The position numbers and the translations under genes are program-made. 64,000 nt of DNA from Mycolicibacillus parakoreensis (lineage in GTDB: Bacteria > Actinomycetota > Actinomycetes > Mycobacteriales > Mycobacteriaceae): contig NZ_CP092365.1 in NCBI RefSeq assembly GCF_022370835.2, positions 62,001 through 126,000 on the forward strand, given 5' to 3'. The first letter of the stretch is position 1. Every line of letters begins with the position of its first letter. This document shows positions 54,138 through 64,000 of the stretch, piece by piece. The notes under the pieces are model-generated. The model was not told the origin of the DNA. It searched no databases and worked only from the letters and a program-made list of their open reading frames with translations.

Positions 54138-55103
54138 TTAGCTGGCCGCGGCCGACGCCGCGGCGGGCAGCGCGGTCAGCACCGTGTCCACCGCGGTGTG
54201 CAACCCGGCGACGAACGCCTCCTGCTGCAGGGTGCAGCAGGCGTGCCCGCCGGCGACCGGCACCGCGGTGGCCTGCGGGATCTGCGCGGCCAGCCAGCGC
54301 TGATGGCGCGGGGAGATCACCCGGTCGCGGGTGGGCACCACCACCGCGGTCGGCACGTCGATGCCGCCGATCCAGGGGCGGGAGTCGAACCGGACGATCT
54401 CGGCCAGCGCCCGGCACATCGCCGAGACGTCGGTGGCGCGGAACTCCGCCAGCGCCCAGCGCACATCGTTGGCGGTGACCGTGTCGCACCCGCCGGGGGC
54501 CACCGCGGTCGCGGGATCCGGGCGCGGTGTGAACGCGTCGAGCAGCGCGGCGAACAGGCTGGTGCCCAGCCGCATCGGGGCCGCCTCGGCGAACGTGGCG
54601 GCCGCCGCGCACAGCACCAGCGCGTCGACCCGGCGCCGGTGGCGCTGCCAGGTGAGCTGGGCCACCAGCGACCCCATCGAGAACCCGACCGGGATGAAGG
54701 TGTCGATGCCCAGCGCGTCGGCGACCGCGACGGCGTCGTCGGCGCAGTCCTCCAGCAGCACCCGGCCGGCCGGGATGCCCGCGCCGTGCCCGCGCTGGTC
54801 GAAGATCACGACCCGGCCGAACCGGCGCAGCATCGCCAGCGACGGATACCAGGTCAGCATCCCGGTGCAGGCCACCGAGTGCAGCAGCAGGAACGTGGGT
54901 CCGGATCCGATCGGTCCGGTGTCGACGACGTAGGTGCTGCCGCGGCCGGGCAGCTCCAGAGTGCGCCCGCCGGGGCGCGGACCCACGGCAACCGCTCCGG
55001 GCAGTTTGGCTGCCAGGAGCGCCTCGGAAAGGCCGCGCAGGCCGGCGACGACGTCGATGCGCCCATTGAACCACAGCCGCCCCGCCCGACGGGGGAGCCT
55101 CAC
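54138..55103 (-). CDS. Alpha/beta hydrolase (5' end at island border)
   Basis: The product is about 321 aa. It has the oxyanion segment 'FLLLHSVACTG', 'GRVVIFDQRGHGAG', the nucleophile elbow 'PVGFSMGSLVAQL' (G-x-S-x-G), an Asp in 'VPTRDRVI' and a His in 'VAGGHACCT'. I choose the GTG at 55103 because it lies within the att-like repeat, where the DUF4185 stop and this GTG overlap as GTGA in the reconstructed ancestral order. Reading further upstream (to 55190) enters island DNA. It probably lost its natural promoter when the island split the pair. Confidence 0.82.
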   Translation of the reverse strand: MRLPRRAGRLWFNGRIDVVAGLRGLSEALLAAKLPGAVAVGPRPGGRTLELPGRGSTYVVDTGPIGSGPTFLLLHSVACTGMLTWYPSLAMLRRFGRVVIFDQRGHGAGIPAGRVLLEDCADDAVAVADALGIDTFIPVGFSMGSLVAQLTWQRHRRRVDALVLCAAAATFAEAAPMRLGTSLFAALLDAFTPRPDPATAVAPGGCDTVTANDVRWALAEFRATDVSAMCRALAEIVRFDSRPWIGGIDVPTAVVVPTRDRVISPRHQRWLAAQIPQATAVPVAGGHACCTLQQEAFVAGLHTAVDTVLTALPAAASAAAS

Positions 55104-55130
55104 CAGGGTTTGAACGGGTTCACCGCGAAC
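55099..55130. repeat. Left att-like repeat (copy of the DUF4185 3' end)
   Basis: This 32-bp segment matches 58881-58912 with one mismatch. On the minus strand it encodes FAVNPFKPW-stop, the last residues of the DUF4185 protein, although that gene is 3.8 kb away. It marks the left border of the island and contains the start of the alpha/beta hydrolase. Confidence 0.75.
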
Positions 55131-55438
55131 AGTGACCTGAGCGCTCGTTGCCCGGAGCCGCGTTGGTGATGGCAGAGATCTGCAGTTCAAGCAGTTGGTT
55201 CAGTTGGTTGTAAAAAGTGTCGGCTAGCTCTGCTGCGGACGCGTTGCGGACGGACGGTACACGCTCAGGGAGCCGCAAACAGCCGGAGTGAGCGATGCGA
55301 CATGGTTAGTTCTACAAGTGAGCCCTGCCTCCGAAGGGTCGGAAATCGGGACACCGGGTCAACCTGCGGTTCGGTGTGAGCCCGTGCCAACGTGCCTGTA
55401 GCCCCCTATTGTCGGTCGCTCTGGCTAGGGTCTCAGCC

Positions 55439-55684
55439 ATGGCAGATCGTGTCTATGGTCACATTCCGGGCAACCCTGTGGGCACTACCTATGCCAACCG
55501 GGAGGCGGCTCATCGAGCCGGTGTGCACCGGCCGCTGCAGGGCGGAATTAGTGGCGGGAAAGACGGCGCAGACTCGATTGTCGTCTCTGGCGGCTATGTG
55601 GATGACGAAGACTACGGCGACACCACATCTACACCGGCCAGGGAGGCCGCGATCCCGACACCGGGCTCCAGATCGCCGTCGTGA
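55439..55684 (+). pseudogene. SRA/YDG domain fragment, frameshifted (modified-DNA-recognition protein remnant)
   Basis: From ATG 55439 the translation shows the SRA-YDG signature: 'VYGHIPGNPVGTTYANREAAHRAGVHRP', then 'GADSIVVSGGYVDDEDYGD'. The frame then shifts: the expected continuation 'HIYTGQGGRDPDTGLQIA' is in the next frame from about 55627. Similarity ends soon after, so the gene is also truncated. Intact relatives join SRA to an HNH nuclease and cut 5-methylcytosine DNA. It lies inside the decayed island, the kind of place where such defence genes travel. Confidence 0.75.
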
Positions 55685-55857
55685 TATGCGGGCTTGCTGC
55701 GGAACGGGACTGCTGCACGGTTAGGTGACATTTTTGGCCTGGCCTGCCGTTTGGGTTCCAGATAGCGCGGTTTGCCCTCCAGGCACATCAGAACGCGGGT
55801 GAGAACCTCCTCCGCGAAGCGCGAGACGCGTCCCTCAAGCTCTCCGGGATCACTCAT
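55612..55857 (-). CDS. Small hypothetical protein, possibly degraded
   Basis: The product is 81 aa: 'MSDPGELEGRVSRFAEEVLTRVLMCLEGKPRYLEPKRQ' looks genuine, but the second half is weaker and runs into the opposite-strand SRA remnant, so the 3' end may be a truncation. Its ATG overlaps the stop of the preceding 61-aa gene, suggesting a two-gene cassette. I do not recognise the family. Confidence 0.4.
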   Translation of the reverse strand: MSDPGELEGRVSRFAEEVLTRVLMCLEGKPRYLEPKRQARPKMSPNRAAVPFRSKPAYHDGDLEPGVGIAASLAGVDVVSP

Positions 55858-56035
55858 CCCCGAGGAGAAAACGGATCGCGCGCACCTCGTCCCACGCTTC
55901 CAGTTCCTCCGGGGTGAGCATGTACCGGGCAGCGAGGTCGGCGAGGTCTCCTTCGCTCATACCGATTTCCACAAGGATGCGCTTGAGCCGACCCTCCAGT
56001 TCAGCGGCGCTGGCATGCTCAACCGTTACGGCCAT
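55850..56035 (-). CDS. Small acidic hypothetical protein (61 aa)
   Basis: The sequence is 'MAVTVEHASAAELEGRLKRI', then 'LVEIGMSEGDLADLAARYML' and 'TPEELEAWDEVRAIRFLLGDE'. It is acidic and helical, the size and charge of many antitoxins. It overlaps the downstream 81-aa gene by 8 bp. A toxin-antitoxin-like pair is possible but unproven. It lies in the island. Confidence 0.5.
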   Translation of the reverse strand: MAVTVEHASAAELEGRLKRILVEIGMSEGDLADLAARYMLTPEELEAWDEVRAIRFLLGDE

Positions 56036-56276
56036 GCGACCTACCCCTGTTCCTTGGTGTCTCTGAGTCTCATTATGCAGACCATCCCGGATCGTTCATT
56101 ACGGACATGCTGATTCTTCATCACCCCACTGACATCGCGATTCTCTCCGGTCCCCACCCCACACCTCACGCCCCCAGGTCACGGGCGTTGTCCAGACGGT
56201 CCGATTCTGTGGGTCCGGACTCCTGCGGCCCCACTACGGACCGGCCCCACTACGGACCGACGGTGCGCAATCGAGC

Positions 56277-56308
56277 CTCACCACGGCTTGAACGGGTTGA
56301 CCGCGAAC
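56277..56308. repeat. Internal att-like repeat
   Basis: This 32-bp segment differs from the right copy (58881-58912) at only a few positions and again encodes FAVNPFKPW-stop on the minus strand. Upstream lies a degenerate copy of the integrase gene end, the same arrangement as at the right border. Confidence 0.7.
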
Positions 56309-56398
56309 TGTTTCCTGGGCGTTTAGCAACAACGACAAGTGTCAATTCCGCCAGTTCTCACAGGTCAGGGGTGTTGGCGTTGTTGGCGGCAAATCGGT

Positions 56399-56432
56399 GC
56401 TCGCAGATCTCCTGCGGCCCCACTGCGGACCG
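56399..56432 (+). repeat. 34-bp direct repeat, copy 1
   Basis: This segment begins GCTCGCAGATCTCCTGCGG and is identical over 34 bp to 58829-58862, which encodes the C-terminus of the integrase fragment. Confidence 0.85.
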
Positions 56433-56513
56433 GCGACACGCCCGCATTTAGCCCAGAGCGCTCGTATCAGGAACGCGGAGGGTGGACGGTTTTAGCTTTG
56501 CCGTTCGGCGCCC

Positions 56514-57038
56514 TCAGTCGTCCAGCGGAACGCCTTTGTTGAACTCCCGAAAGTTCAGCACCAGGCGGTCGCTGCCCTCGACCCCTTTGAATCCGAACTC
56601 CCGGTAGATCTCGCCGACACGACTGTTCATGGGATCGACCACCAGAACCACTCCGCCGATCAGCGTGACCGCCTCGCAAGCGGTCACGTACGCCTCGGCG
56701 ATGAGATCCATGCCCAGCCGGCGCCCCTGCAGCGATTGATCGAGCGCAAGCTTTCCGATCAAGATTCCCGGTAGTTCGCGGTCCCGTGGAAAACCGGGCG
56801 GACGAATCCGAGCGAAGAAGCGGTCCGGCCCCTCCCGGATCGTCGTTTGAAGCAGGGTGAAATAGGCGACCACGCAGCCGCCGTCATCGACCCATACGTG
56901 CGTTGCAGATTTACCCAGGTTCTGGTCCGTGCGCGCCCGCCGATCCAACCAGCGGTCCATCTCATCGTCGTGGCCGCACGAGAAGTAGTCGGTGTAGTGG
57001 GTCTCAAGCAGGGGAACGCAGCGGTATTGCTCCGTCAC
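56514..57038 (-). CDS. GNAT family N-acetyltransferase, toxin-like (TacT group)
   Basis: The product is 174 aa. The acetyl-CoA binding part is 'ILIGKLALDQSLQGRRLGMDLIAEAYVTACEA' with 'GVVLVVDPMNSRVGEIYREFGFKGVEGSDRLVLNFRE', the layout of GNAT toxins that acetylate charged tRNA. The N-terminus 'CGHDDEMDRWLDRRARTDQNLGKSATHVWVD' also matches that group. Its ATG overlaps the stop of a small upstream gene, the usual antitoxin-toxin order. Island location supports a mobile toxin-antitoxin pair. Confidence 0.75.
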   Translation of the reverse strand: MTEQYRCVPLLETHYTDYFSCGHDDEMDRWLDRRARTDQNLGKSATHVWVDDGGCVVAYFTLLQTTIREGPDRFFARIRPPGFPRDRELPGILIGKLALDQSLQGRRLGMDLIAEAYVTACEAVTLIGGVVLVVDPMNSRVGEIYREFGFKGVEGSDRLVLNFREFNKGVPLDD

Positions 57039-57247
57039 CGCTTCCCGCGACGCGCAGCCACGCGAGCGATCGCCTCCTGTGCGCGCTGCGACGGCTCCGG
57101 TCGAAGCCGGGTGATTGCCGCCAACTGCCCACGCTTGACGTGCGTCACGTCGACCTGGCGCCGCATAGCGTCAAACTTGCCCATCATGGCTCCCATCCGA
57201 TCAGCACGCCCCGACACGCGCACCACTGCCAACGATACCGTCCCCAC
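57035..57247 (-). CDS. Candidate antitoxin of the GNAT pair
   Basis: The product is about 70 aa and basic: 'VSLAVVRVSGRADRMGAMMG', then 'KFDAMRRQVDVTHVKRGQLA' and 'LRPEPSQRAQEAIARVAARRGKR'. It is not a clear DUF1778 match. The GTG at 57247 is chosen because 'gggga' precedes it; other starts (57316, 57196) are possible. The 4-bp overlap with the GNAT gene is the main evidence that it is a real partner. Confidence 0.45.
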   Translation of the reverse strand: MGTVSLAVVRVSGRADRMGAMMGKFDAMRRQVDVTHVKRGQLAAITRLRPEPSQRAQEAIARVAARRGKR

Positions 57248-57630
57248 GTAGGTGATGTCCCCGCATCTTCGACCGTTTCCCTGGCGATCACGGTGCCATT
57301 TTCTGGCCTCCCACACCCCTCACACCTCATGCACTTAGGTCACGAAATGGTAACGGCGTTGTTCGGACGGTCCGATTTTGTGGATTCGGGCTCGGTGCTG
57401 CGGCAGCGGTAGCGGCATCGAGGCGTGGACCCCAAGGGTCTATCAGGCGCCGGCCGCGACTGGTGCAGCTTCTGTCGCCGGTCCGGGTTGGAGAGGTTCA
57501 AGATGGACCTCTCAGCGGCGTGGCCGGGGCGCACTGCCCTTGGCCGGCAGCGCATGTTTCGGCCACGATGTGTTCAACCGGCACGCGGCCTGCGGCAAGC
57601 CGGTTCGCTTGACTGAACGGAGCGGACATC
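57248..57630. other. Island intergenic stretch with imperfect repeat and dyad
   Basis: No CDS is supported here. An imperfect copy of 56161-56228 lies at 57322-57392, and a perfect dyad TCGGAC-g-GTCCGA at 57363-57375. An open frame at 57425-57616 has Arg/Cys-rich translation and no good site, so I leave it out. Confidence 0.4.
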
Positions 57631-58053
57631 GTGACCACCCCTTCCCGTCAGCGAAACGCCGTTTCACAAGGCATCGCACTCGGGCTTTGCATGCTCGGGC
57701 GCCACGAGTTTCCGTTTGAGAAACTGCGGATCGATCTGGCATTCGAGAGCGCTTGGCGCGACTGGCCAGGCAGATACAAGACGCAGTTCAAGCAGGTCGC
57801 CACAGACCTGCGCAACGGCACAGACGCCGTCTGGGTGATGACCCGCGTCAGTGAGAGAACGCGAACCGGAGTGTTCTTCTGGGACACGAGCGGCCAGACG
57901 ATCACCATCTACAGTCGTGCTGACGACTGGGACTTTGAGGATCCGAATGATGTCGACCATGCATTCGCCATGATCGATGGTGACGTGCCACTCGAGGGGT
58001 GGATATCGCTAGCCCAGTCGTTCCTAAACAACCACGACCGCGAGTACGGATGA
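57631..58053 (+). CDS. Hypothetical protein (island)
   Basis: The product is 140 aa from GTG 57631. It is Trp/Asp-rich: 'KLRIDLAFESAWRDWPGRYKTQFKQVATDLRNGTDAVWVM', 'TGVFFWDTSGQTITIYSRADDWDFEDPNDVDHAFAMIDGDVPLEGWISLAQSFL'. No family is recognised. It is soluble and looks like a small adaptor or immunity-type protein. Codon use is less GC-biased than core genes, consistent with transfer. Confidence 0.6.
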   Translation: MTTPSRQRNAVSQGIALGLCMLGRHEFPFEKLRIDLAFESAWRDWPGRYKTQFKQVATDLRNGTDAVWVMTRVSERTRTGVFFWDTSGQTITIYSRADDWDFEDPNDVDHAFAMIDGDVPLEGWISLAQSFLNNHDREYG

Positions 58054-58153
58054 ATCCTGCCTTGTCGCCCGCCCGGGTGGCCAGCCCGACGGAAGTCGAG
58101 CGGGTCGGCGGTAACCGCTCCTTTCGGGCCGGCCCTCGTGTGACAATCCCCGG

Positions 58154-58459
58154 ATGAAGGAGCTGACACCGGAGCAGTACCAGGCGGCTCAAAAGGCGCT
58201 CGACTATTTACAGAGCTATATTCTCGAATCCCACGCCGGAATGAGCTACGGACCAGGCACGGCAGAGGCGATGGAAGAACTGCTGGATGGCGAGGCGGAA
58301 AACGATTACGATCTGGCCCGCAACGCGCTGGGCCTTGCGCTCGGGATGGCCGATATTGCAGTCAGTCTCATAAAGACACGCCAGAACGAAACACAACGGG
58401 CACTGTATGCCACGATCGCTGATCTGAGACAAGCCTTCACCCCTCCGCGGCATGAGTAA
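58154..58459 (+). CDS. Hypothetical protein (island)
   Basis: The product is 101 aa, helical and acidic: 'MKELTPEQYQAAQKALDYLQSYILESH', 'MEELLDGEAENDYDLARNALGLALGMADIAVSLIK'. It starts with ATG after 'ccccgg'. I do not recognise it. The base composition is lower in GC than the flanking chromosome. It follows the 140-aa gene by 100 bp on the same strand. Confidence 0.6.
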   Translation: MKELTPEQYQAAQKALDYLQSYILESHAGMSYGPGTAEAMEELLDGEAENDYDLARNALGLALGMADIAVSLIKTRQNETQRALYATIADLRQAFTPPRHE

Positions 58460-58507
58460 CCCAAAATTTGCCCCAGGGGTGGGGGTCGGCGGTGCGGGCG
58501 TCGGGGG

Positions 58508-58699
58508 CTACTCCCCGGGGTCGTCGTCGGTCACGAGCCGCAGTATCCGCTTCCGGCGGGCCCGATGATGCCGGCGGGCCTCATCGAGCGCCGAGCGGCT
58601 CCCGTACCACTCGCCCATGAACAGAAATGGTGGATCGAGCACGTCACCGGCGCTGTCGGCCAACACACTCACCTCGGGGGAAGCGTCACGGCGTCGCAT
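58508..58699 (-). CDS. Small hypothetical protein (63 aa)
   Basis: From ATG 58699 it reads 'MRRRDASPEVSVLADSAGDV', then 'FLFMGEWYGSRSALDEARRH' and 'HRARRKRILRLVTDDDPGE'. It has a plausible hydrophobic core followed by a basic C-terminal helix. Its start abuts the point where integrase similarity begins on the other strand, so the junction may be a deletion scar. The family is unknown. Confidence 0.5.
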   Translation of the reverse strand: MRRRDASPEVSVLADSAGDVLDPPFLFMGEWYGSRSALDEARRHHRARRKRILRLVTDDDPGE

Positions 58700-58705
58700 C
58701 ACGCA

Positions 58706-58876
58706 ACCCCCACCGTTCAACGGGCGCTCGGCCACAGCTCCGCGTCGATCACCCTGGACACCTACAGCCACCTTTGGCCCGACGCCAGCGACCGCACCCG
58801 AAAGGCGGCGGCAGACCTCGTAGATGCGGCTCGCAGATCTCCTGCGGCCCCACTGCGGACCGAGCGCACAAAATAG
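58706..58876 (+). pseudogene. Tyrosine recombinase (phage integrase) C-terminal remnant
   Basis: The translation 'TVQRALGHSSASITLDTYSH' then 'LWPDASDRTRKAAADLVDAA' is the end of a mycobacterial phage-type integrase, including the His in 'GHSSASIT' and the catalytic Tyr in 'LDTYSHLW'. The N-terminal and core parts, with the Arg residues, are missing upstream. It ends 5 bp before the right att-like repeat, the normal place for an integrase next to its site. It is inactive as it stands. Confidence 0.85.
58829..58862 (+). repeat. 34-bp direct repeat, copy 2
   Basis: Identical to 56399-56432. Here it is coding for the end of the integrase fragment. Confidence 0.85.
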
Positions 58877-58880
58877 GCTC

Positions 58881-58912
58881 CTCACCAGGGTTTGAACGGG
58901 TTGACCGCGAAC
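58881..58912. repeat. Right att-like repeat (native DUF4185 3' end)
   Basis: The segment includes the stop and last nine codons (FAVNPFKPW) of the DUF4185 gene. It recurs at 55099-55130 and 56277-56308. Integration here would rebuild the gene end, as for many integrative elements. Confidence 0.75.
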
Positions 58913-60039
58913 TGGATCACCCGGTACGGGCTGCGGTCGCGGCCGGTGGTGTTCCACTGGCTGACGAACACCCGGACCTCGTCGAGGGTGGAGCCCGGAG
59001 CGATGTAGCCGCCGTAGGGCTGGGCGAGCCGGTTGTCGGTCGGGGCGGGCAGGGCGTCGACCGGTTCGGGCCAGGTCGGCCAGTCGGTGTGTTGCACCAC
59101 CGTGGTCACCGGCGCGGTGCCCAGCCCGGTCGGGTCGGCGGCCACCCGGATCTCCATGTTGCCGGTGCTGGCGTTGAAATACGACAGCACGGTCTTGCCG
59201 TCGAGCTGTTTGACGCTCATCTCACCGACCTGATCGCCCCAGAGCGGGGTGGGGGTCTGTGCCCAGCCGCCGTCGGGCCCGCCGGCCCAGCCCTGCCAGC
59301 GGGACCGGTCGGTGAACGCCTCCGGCGCCACCCGGTACAGCCGCAGCGGCCCGGTCCGGTCGAAGTTGTTCGCCACGATGTAGACCCACCCGGTGGCCGA
59401 CTCGGCGGTGGGGATCGGATCGTAGTAGCCGCTGATCTGGGTCTGCCCGCCGTCCTGGTAGTCCGCGGCGCGCAGCGAGCCGGGCACCGTCGGCCAGCCG
59501 TCGGAGCCGGCCTCGGCGGCCACCAGCCGCGACGACTGCGGAACCAGCCGGCTGGTGGTGGTCACCAGCAGATAGTTGCGCCGGTTGATCTCGACCACCC
59601 CGGCCGGCAGCTGCGAGAAGCCCGGCGGGACGGCGTCGGCCAGCAGCGGGTCGAACACGCCGGTCACCCCGGTGTAGCGCACCCCGTCGCGATCGCCGAC
59701 CGAATCGGTGTCCACGTGCAAGGCGATGGGGGAGTACCAGCCGCCGAACCCGACCCCGGGGCCGGCGAAGCTGTCCCCGCAGATCTGCAGCATCCGGCTG
59801 GGGAACTCCATGAACTCGCAGAGGTCGGTGGCGCCGATGCCGTAGTCGCGGGTGGGGGTGCCGGTGCCGGCGGCCGGCCCGATGCGCATCACCTGGCCCG
59901 GCGCCAGCGGCGGTGTCATCGGCTCGGGCAGCGGCACCGCCGGCTCCGCGACCGCCGGGACCACCGGCAGGGCGGCGGCGAGCAGCAGCGCCGCCACCGG
60001 CAGCACCCACCGGGGACCACGCAGCCACGCCGAGCCCAC
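58882..60039 (-). CDS. Exported DUF4185 domain-containing protein (Rv3707c-like)
   Basis: The product is 385 aa with a signal peptide ('WVLPVAALLLAAALPVVPAVAEP'). The mature domain carries repeated beta-propeller-like units: 'DLCEFMEFPSRMLQICGDSFAGPGVGFGGWYSPIAL', 'SGYYDPIPTAESATGWVYIVANNFDRTGPLRLYRVAPEAF', 'GEMSVKQLDGKTVLSYFN', 'YGGYIAPGSTLDEVRVFVSQWNT'. It starts with GTG at 60039. It lies 9 bp downstream of asd. Its stop codon lies in the island's right att-like repeat, so its 3' end is rebuilt and intact. It is a likely cell-surface sugar-binding or hydrolase-like protein of unknown activity. Confidence 0.82.
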   Translation of the reverse strand: MGSAWLRGPRWVLPVAALLLAAALPVVPAVAEPAVPLPEPMTPPLAPGQVMRIGPAAGTGTPTRDYGIGATDLCEFMEFPSRMLQICGDSFAGPGVGFGGWYSPIALHVDTDSVGDRDGVRYTGVTGVFDPLLADAVPPGFSQLPAGVVEINRRNYLLVTTTSRLVPQSSRLVAAEAGSDGWPTVPGSLRAADYQDGGQTQISGYYDPIPTAESATGWVYIVANNFDRTGPLRLYRVAPEAFTDRSRWQGWAGGPDGGWAQTPTPLWGDQVGEMSVKQLDGKTVLSYFNASTGNMEIRVAADPTGLGTAPVTTVVQHTDWPTWPEPVDALPAPTDNRLAQPYGGYIAPGSTLDEVRVFVSQWNTTGRDRSPYRVIQFAVNPFKPW

Positions 60040-60048
60040 CGCGCGCTC

Positions 60049-62363
<2,315 letters not shown>

Positions 62364-62451
62364 AAGAATCCTTTCGGGTGCGAACGGCGGGCATGTCCAG
62401 GATAGAGGTCGATCGATCGCCGGGTTTTTCCGCCCGTCGACGGCGCGCTAG

Positions 62452-64000
<1,549 letters not shown>

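Larger units (their letters stand above)
56036..56513. other. Repeat-rich non-coding stretch inside the island
   Basis: No convincing CDS is seen in these ~480 bp. It holds a third att-like repeat (56277-56308), a 34-bp repeat also found at the integrase end (56399-56432), a degenerate tandem form of it (about 56219-56260), and an imperfect copy (56161-56228) of 57322-57392. It looks like scar tissue of earlier insertions. Confidence 0.6.

Noticed and set aside
55131..55438. tRNA gene as the island's att site
   Set aside because: I looked for a cloverleaf and TPsiC-like stretch near the left border and found none; the repeat is the DUF4185 gene end instead.
56107..56451. 114-aa open frame in the island
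   Set aside because: It runs through the att-like and 34-bp repeats and has Pro/Arg/His-rich translation; better explained as non-coding scar DNA.
57425..57616. 63-aa open frame
   Set aside because: Cys/Arg-rich, no ribosome binding site and no continuation; not supported.

Overview
The window is high-GC actinobacterial DNA and almost certainly mycobacterial. It carries a 13E12-family DUF222/HNH gene, an EspC-like type VII secretion target, mycofactocin-type SDRs, a GjpA-like porin, a WS/DGAT acyltransferase, an ergothioneine operon and the asd-ask-leuA block. Gene order from about 29.0 to 46.5 kb, and again from 58.9 kb to the end, follows the order I remember for the M. tuberculosis Rv3688c-Rv3710 region (YqeY, Pro/Gly membrane protein, DUF4129, DUF4350, MoxR, DUF58, SpoIIM-like, RDD, glpK, methyltransferases, egtD-C-B-A, sensor-domain protein ... 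DUF4185, asd, ask, leuA). Extra genes sit inside that order, and egtE is missing from its usual slot. I recalled this comparison and did not compute it.

Layout. 0-3.2 kb: a partial PPOX protein, hypothetical genes, a 52-aa gene and a porin-like gene broken in a G10 run. 3.2-11.2 kb: catabolic genes (TetR, Rieske oxygenase, methyltransferase/MarR pair, then a minus-strand run of two mycofactocin-type SDRs, a double-CMD protein and an aldehyde dehydrogenase, facing a TetR regulator across a double operator). 11.2-22.8 kb: 13E12 gene, two amidohydrolases, an alpha/beta hydrolase, carotenoid oxygenase, DoxX, MpaB-type oxygenase, several TetR regulators and a GH1 glycosidase. 22.8-27.2 kb: a type VII secretion-like accessory cluster (variant WhiB, XRE regulator, NlpC/P60 protein, DUF4226-like, EspC-like and DUF2694-like proteins). 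27.2-46.5 kb: trehalase-type GH15, YqeY, the MoxR/DUF58 locus, PadR regulator, secreted HNH protein, glpK, two methyltransferases, egtABCD and a sensor-domain protein. 46.5-55.1 kb: peroxide defence (OsmC/Ohr, catalase), a His-rich membrane protein, WS/DGAT, FadD, a LysR/SDR pair and an alpha/beta hydrolase.

55.1-58.9 kb is a decayed genomic island. It is flanked by copies of the last ~33 bp of the DUF4185 gene, and a third copy lies inside. It holds the catalytic C-terminus of a tyrosine integrase right at the right border, a frameshifted SRA/YDG (modified-DNA-reading) fragment, a GNAT toxin-antitoxin-like pair and several small unknown genes. It appears to have split a former GTGA-coupled DUF4185-hydrolase gene pair. 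The final segment has asd and ask on the minus strand, and leuA on the plus strand behind a 13-codon leader peptide with three consecutive Leu codons and an attenuator-like hairpin. leuA runs off the end of the window.
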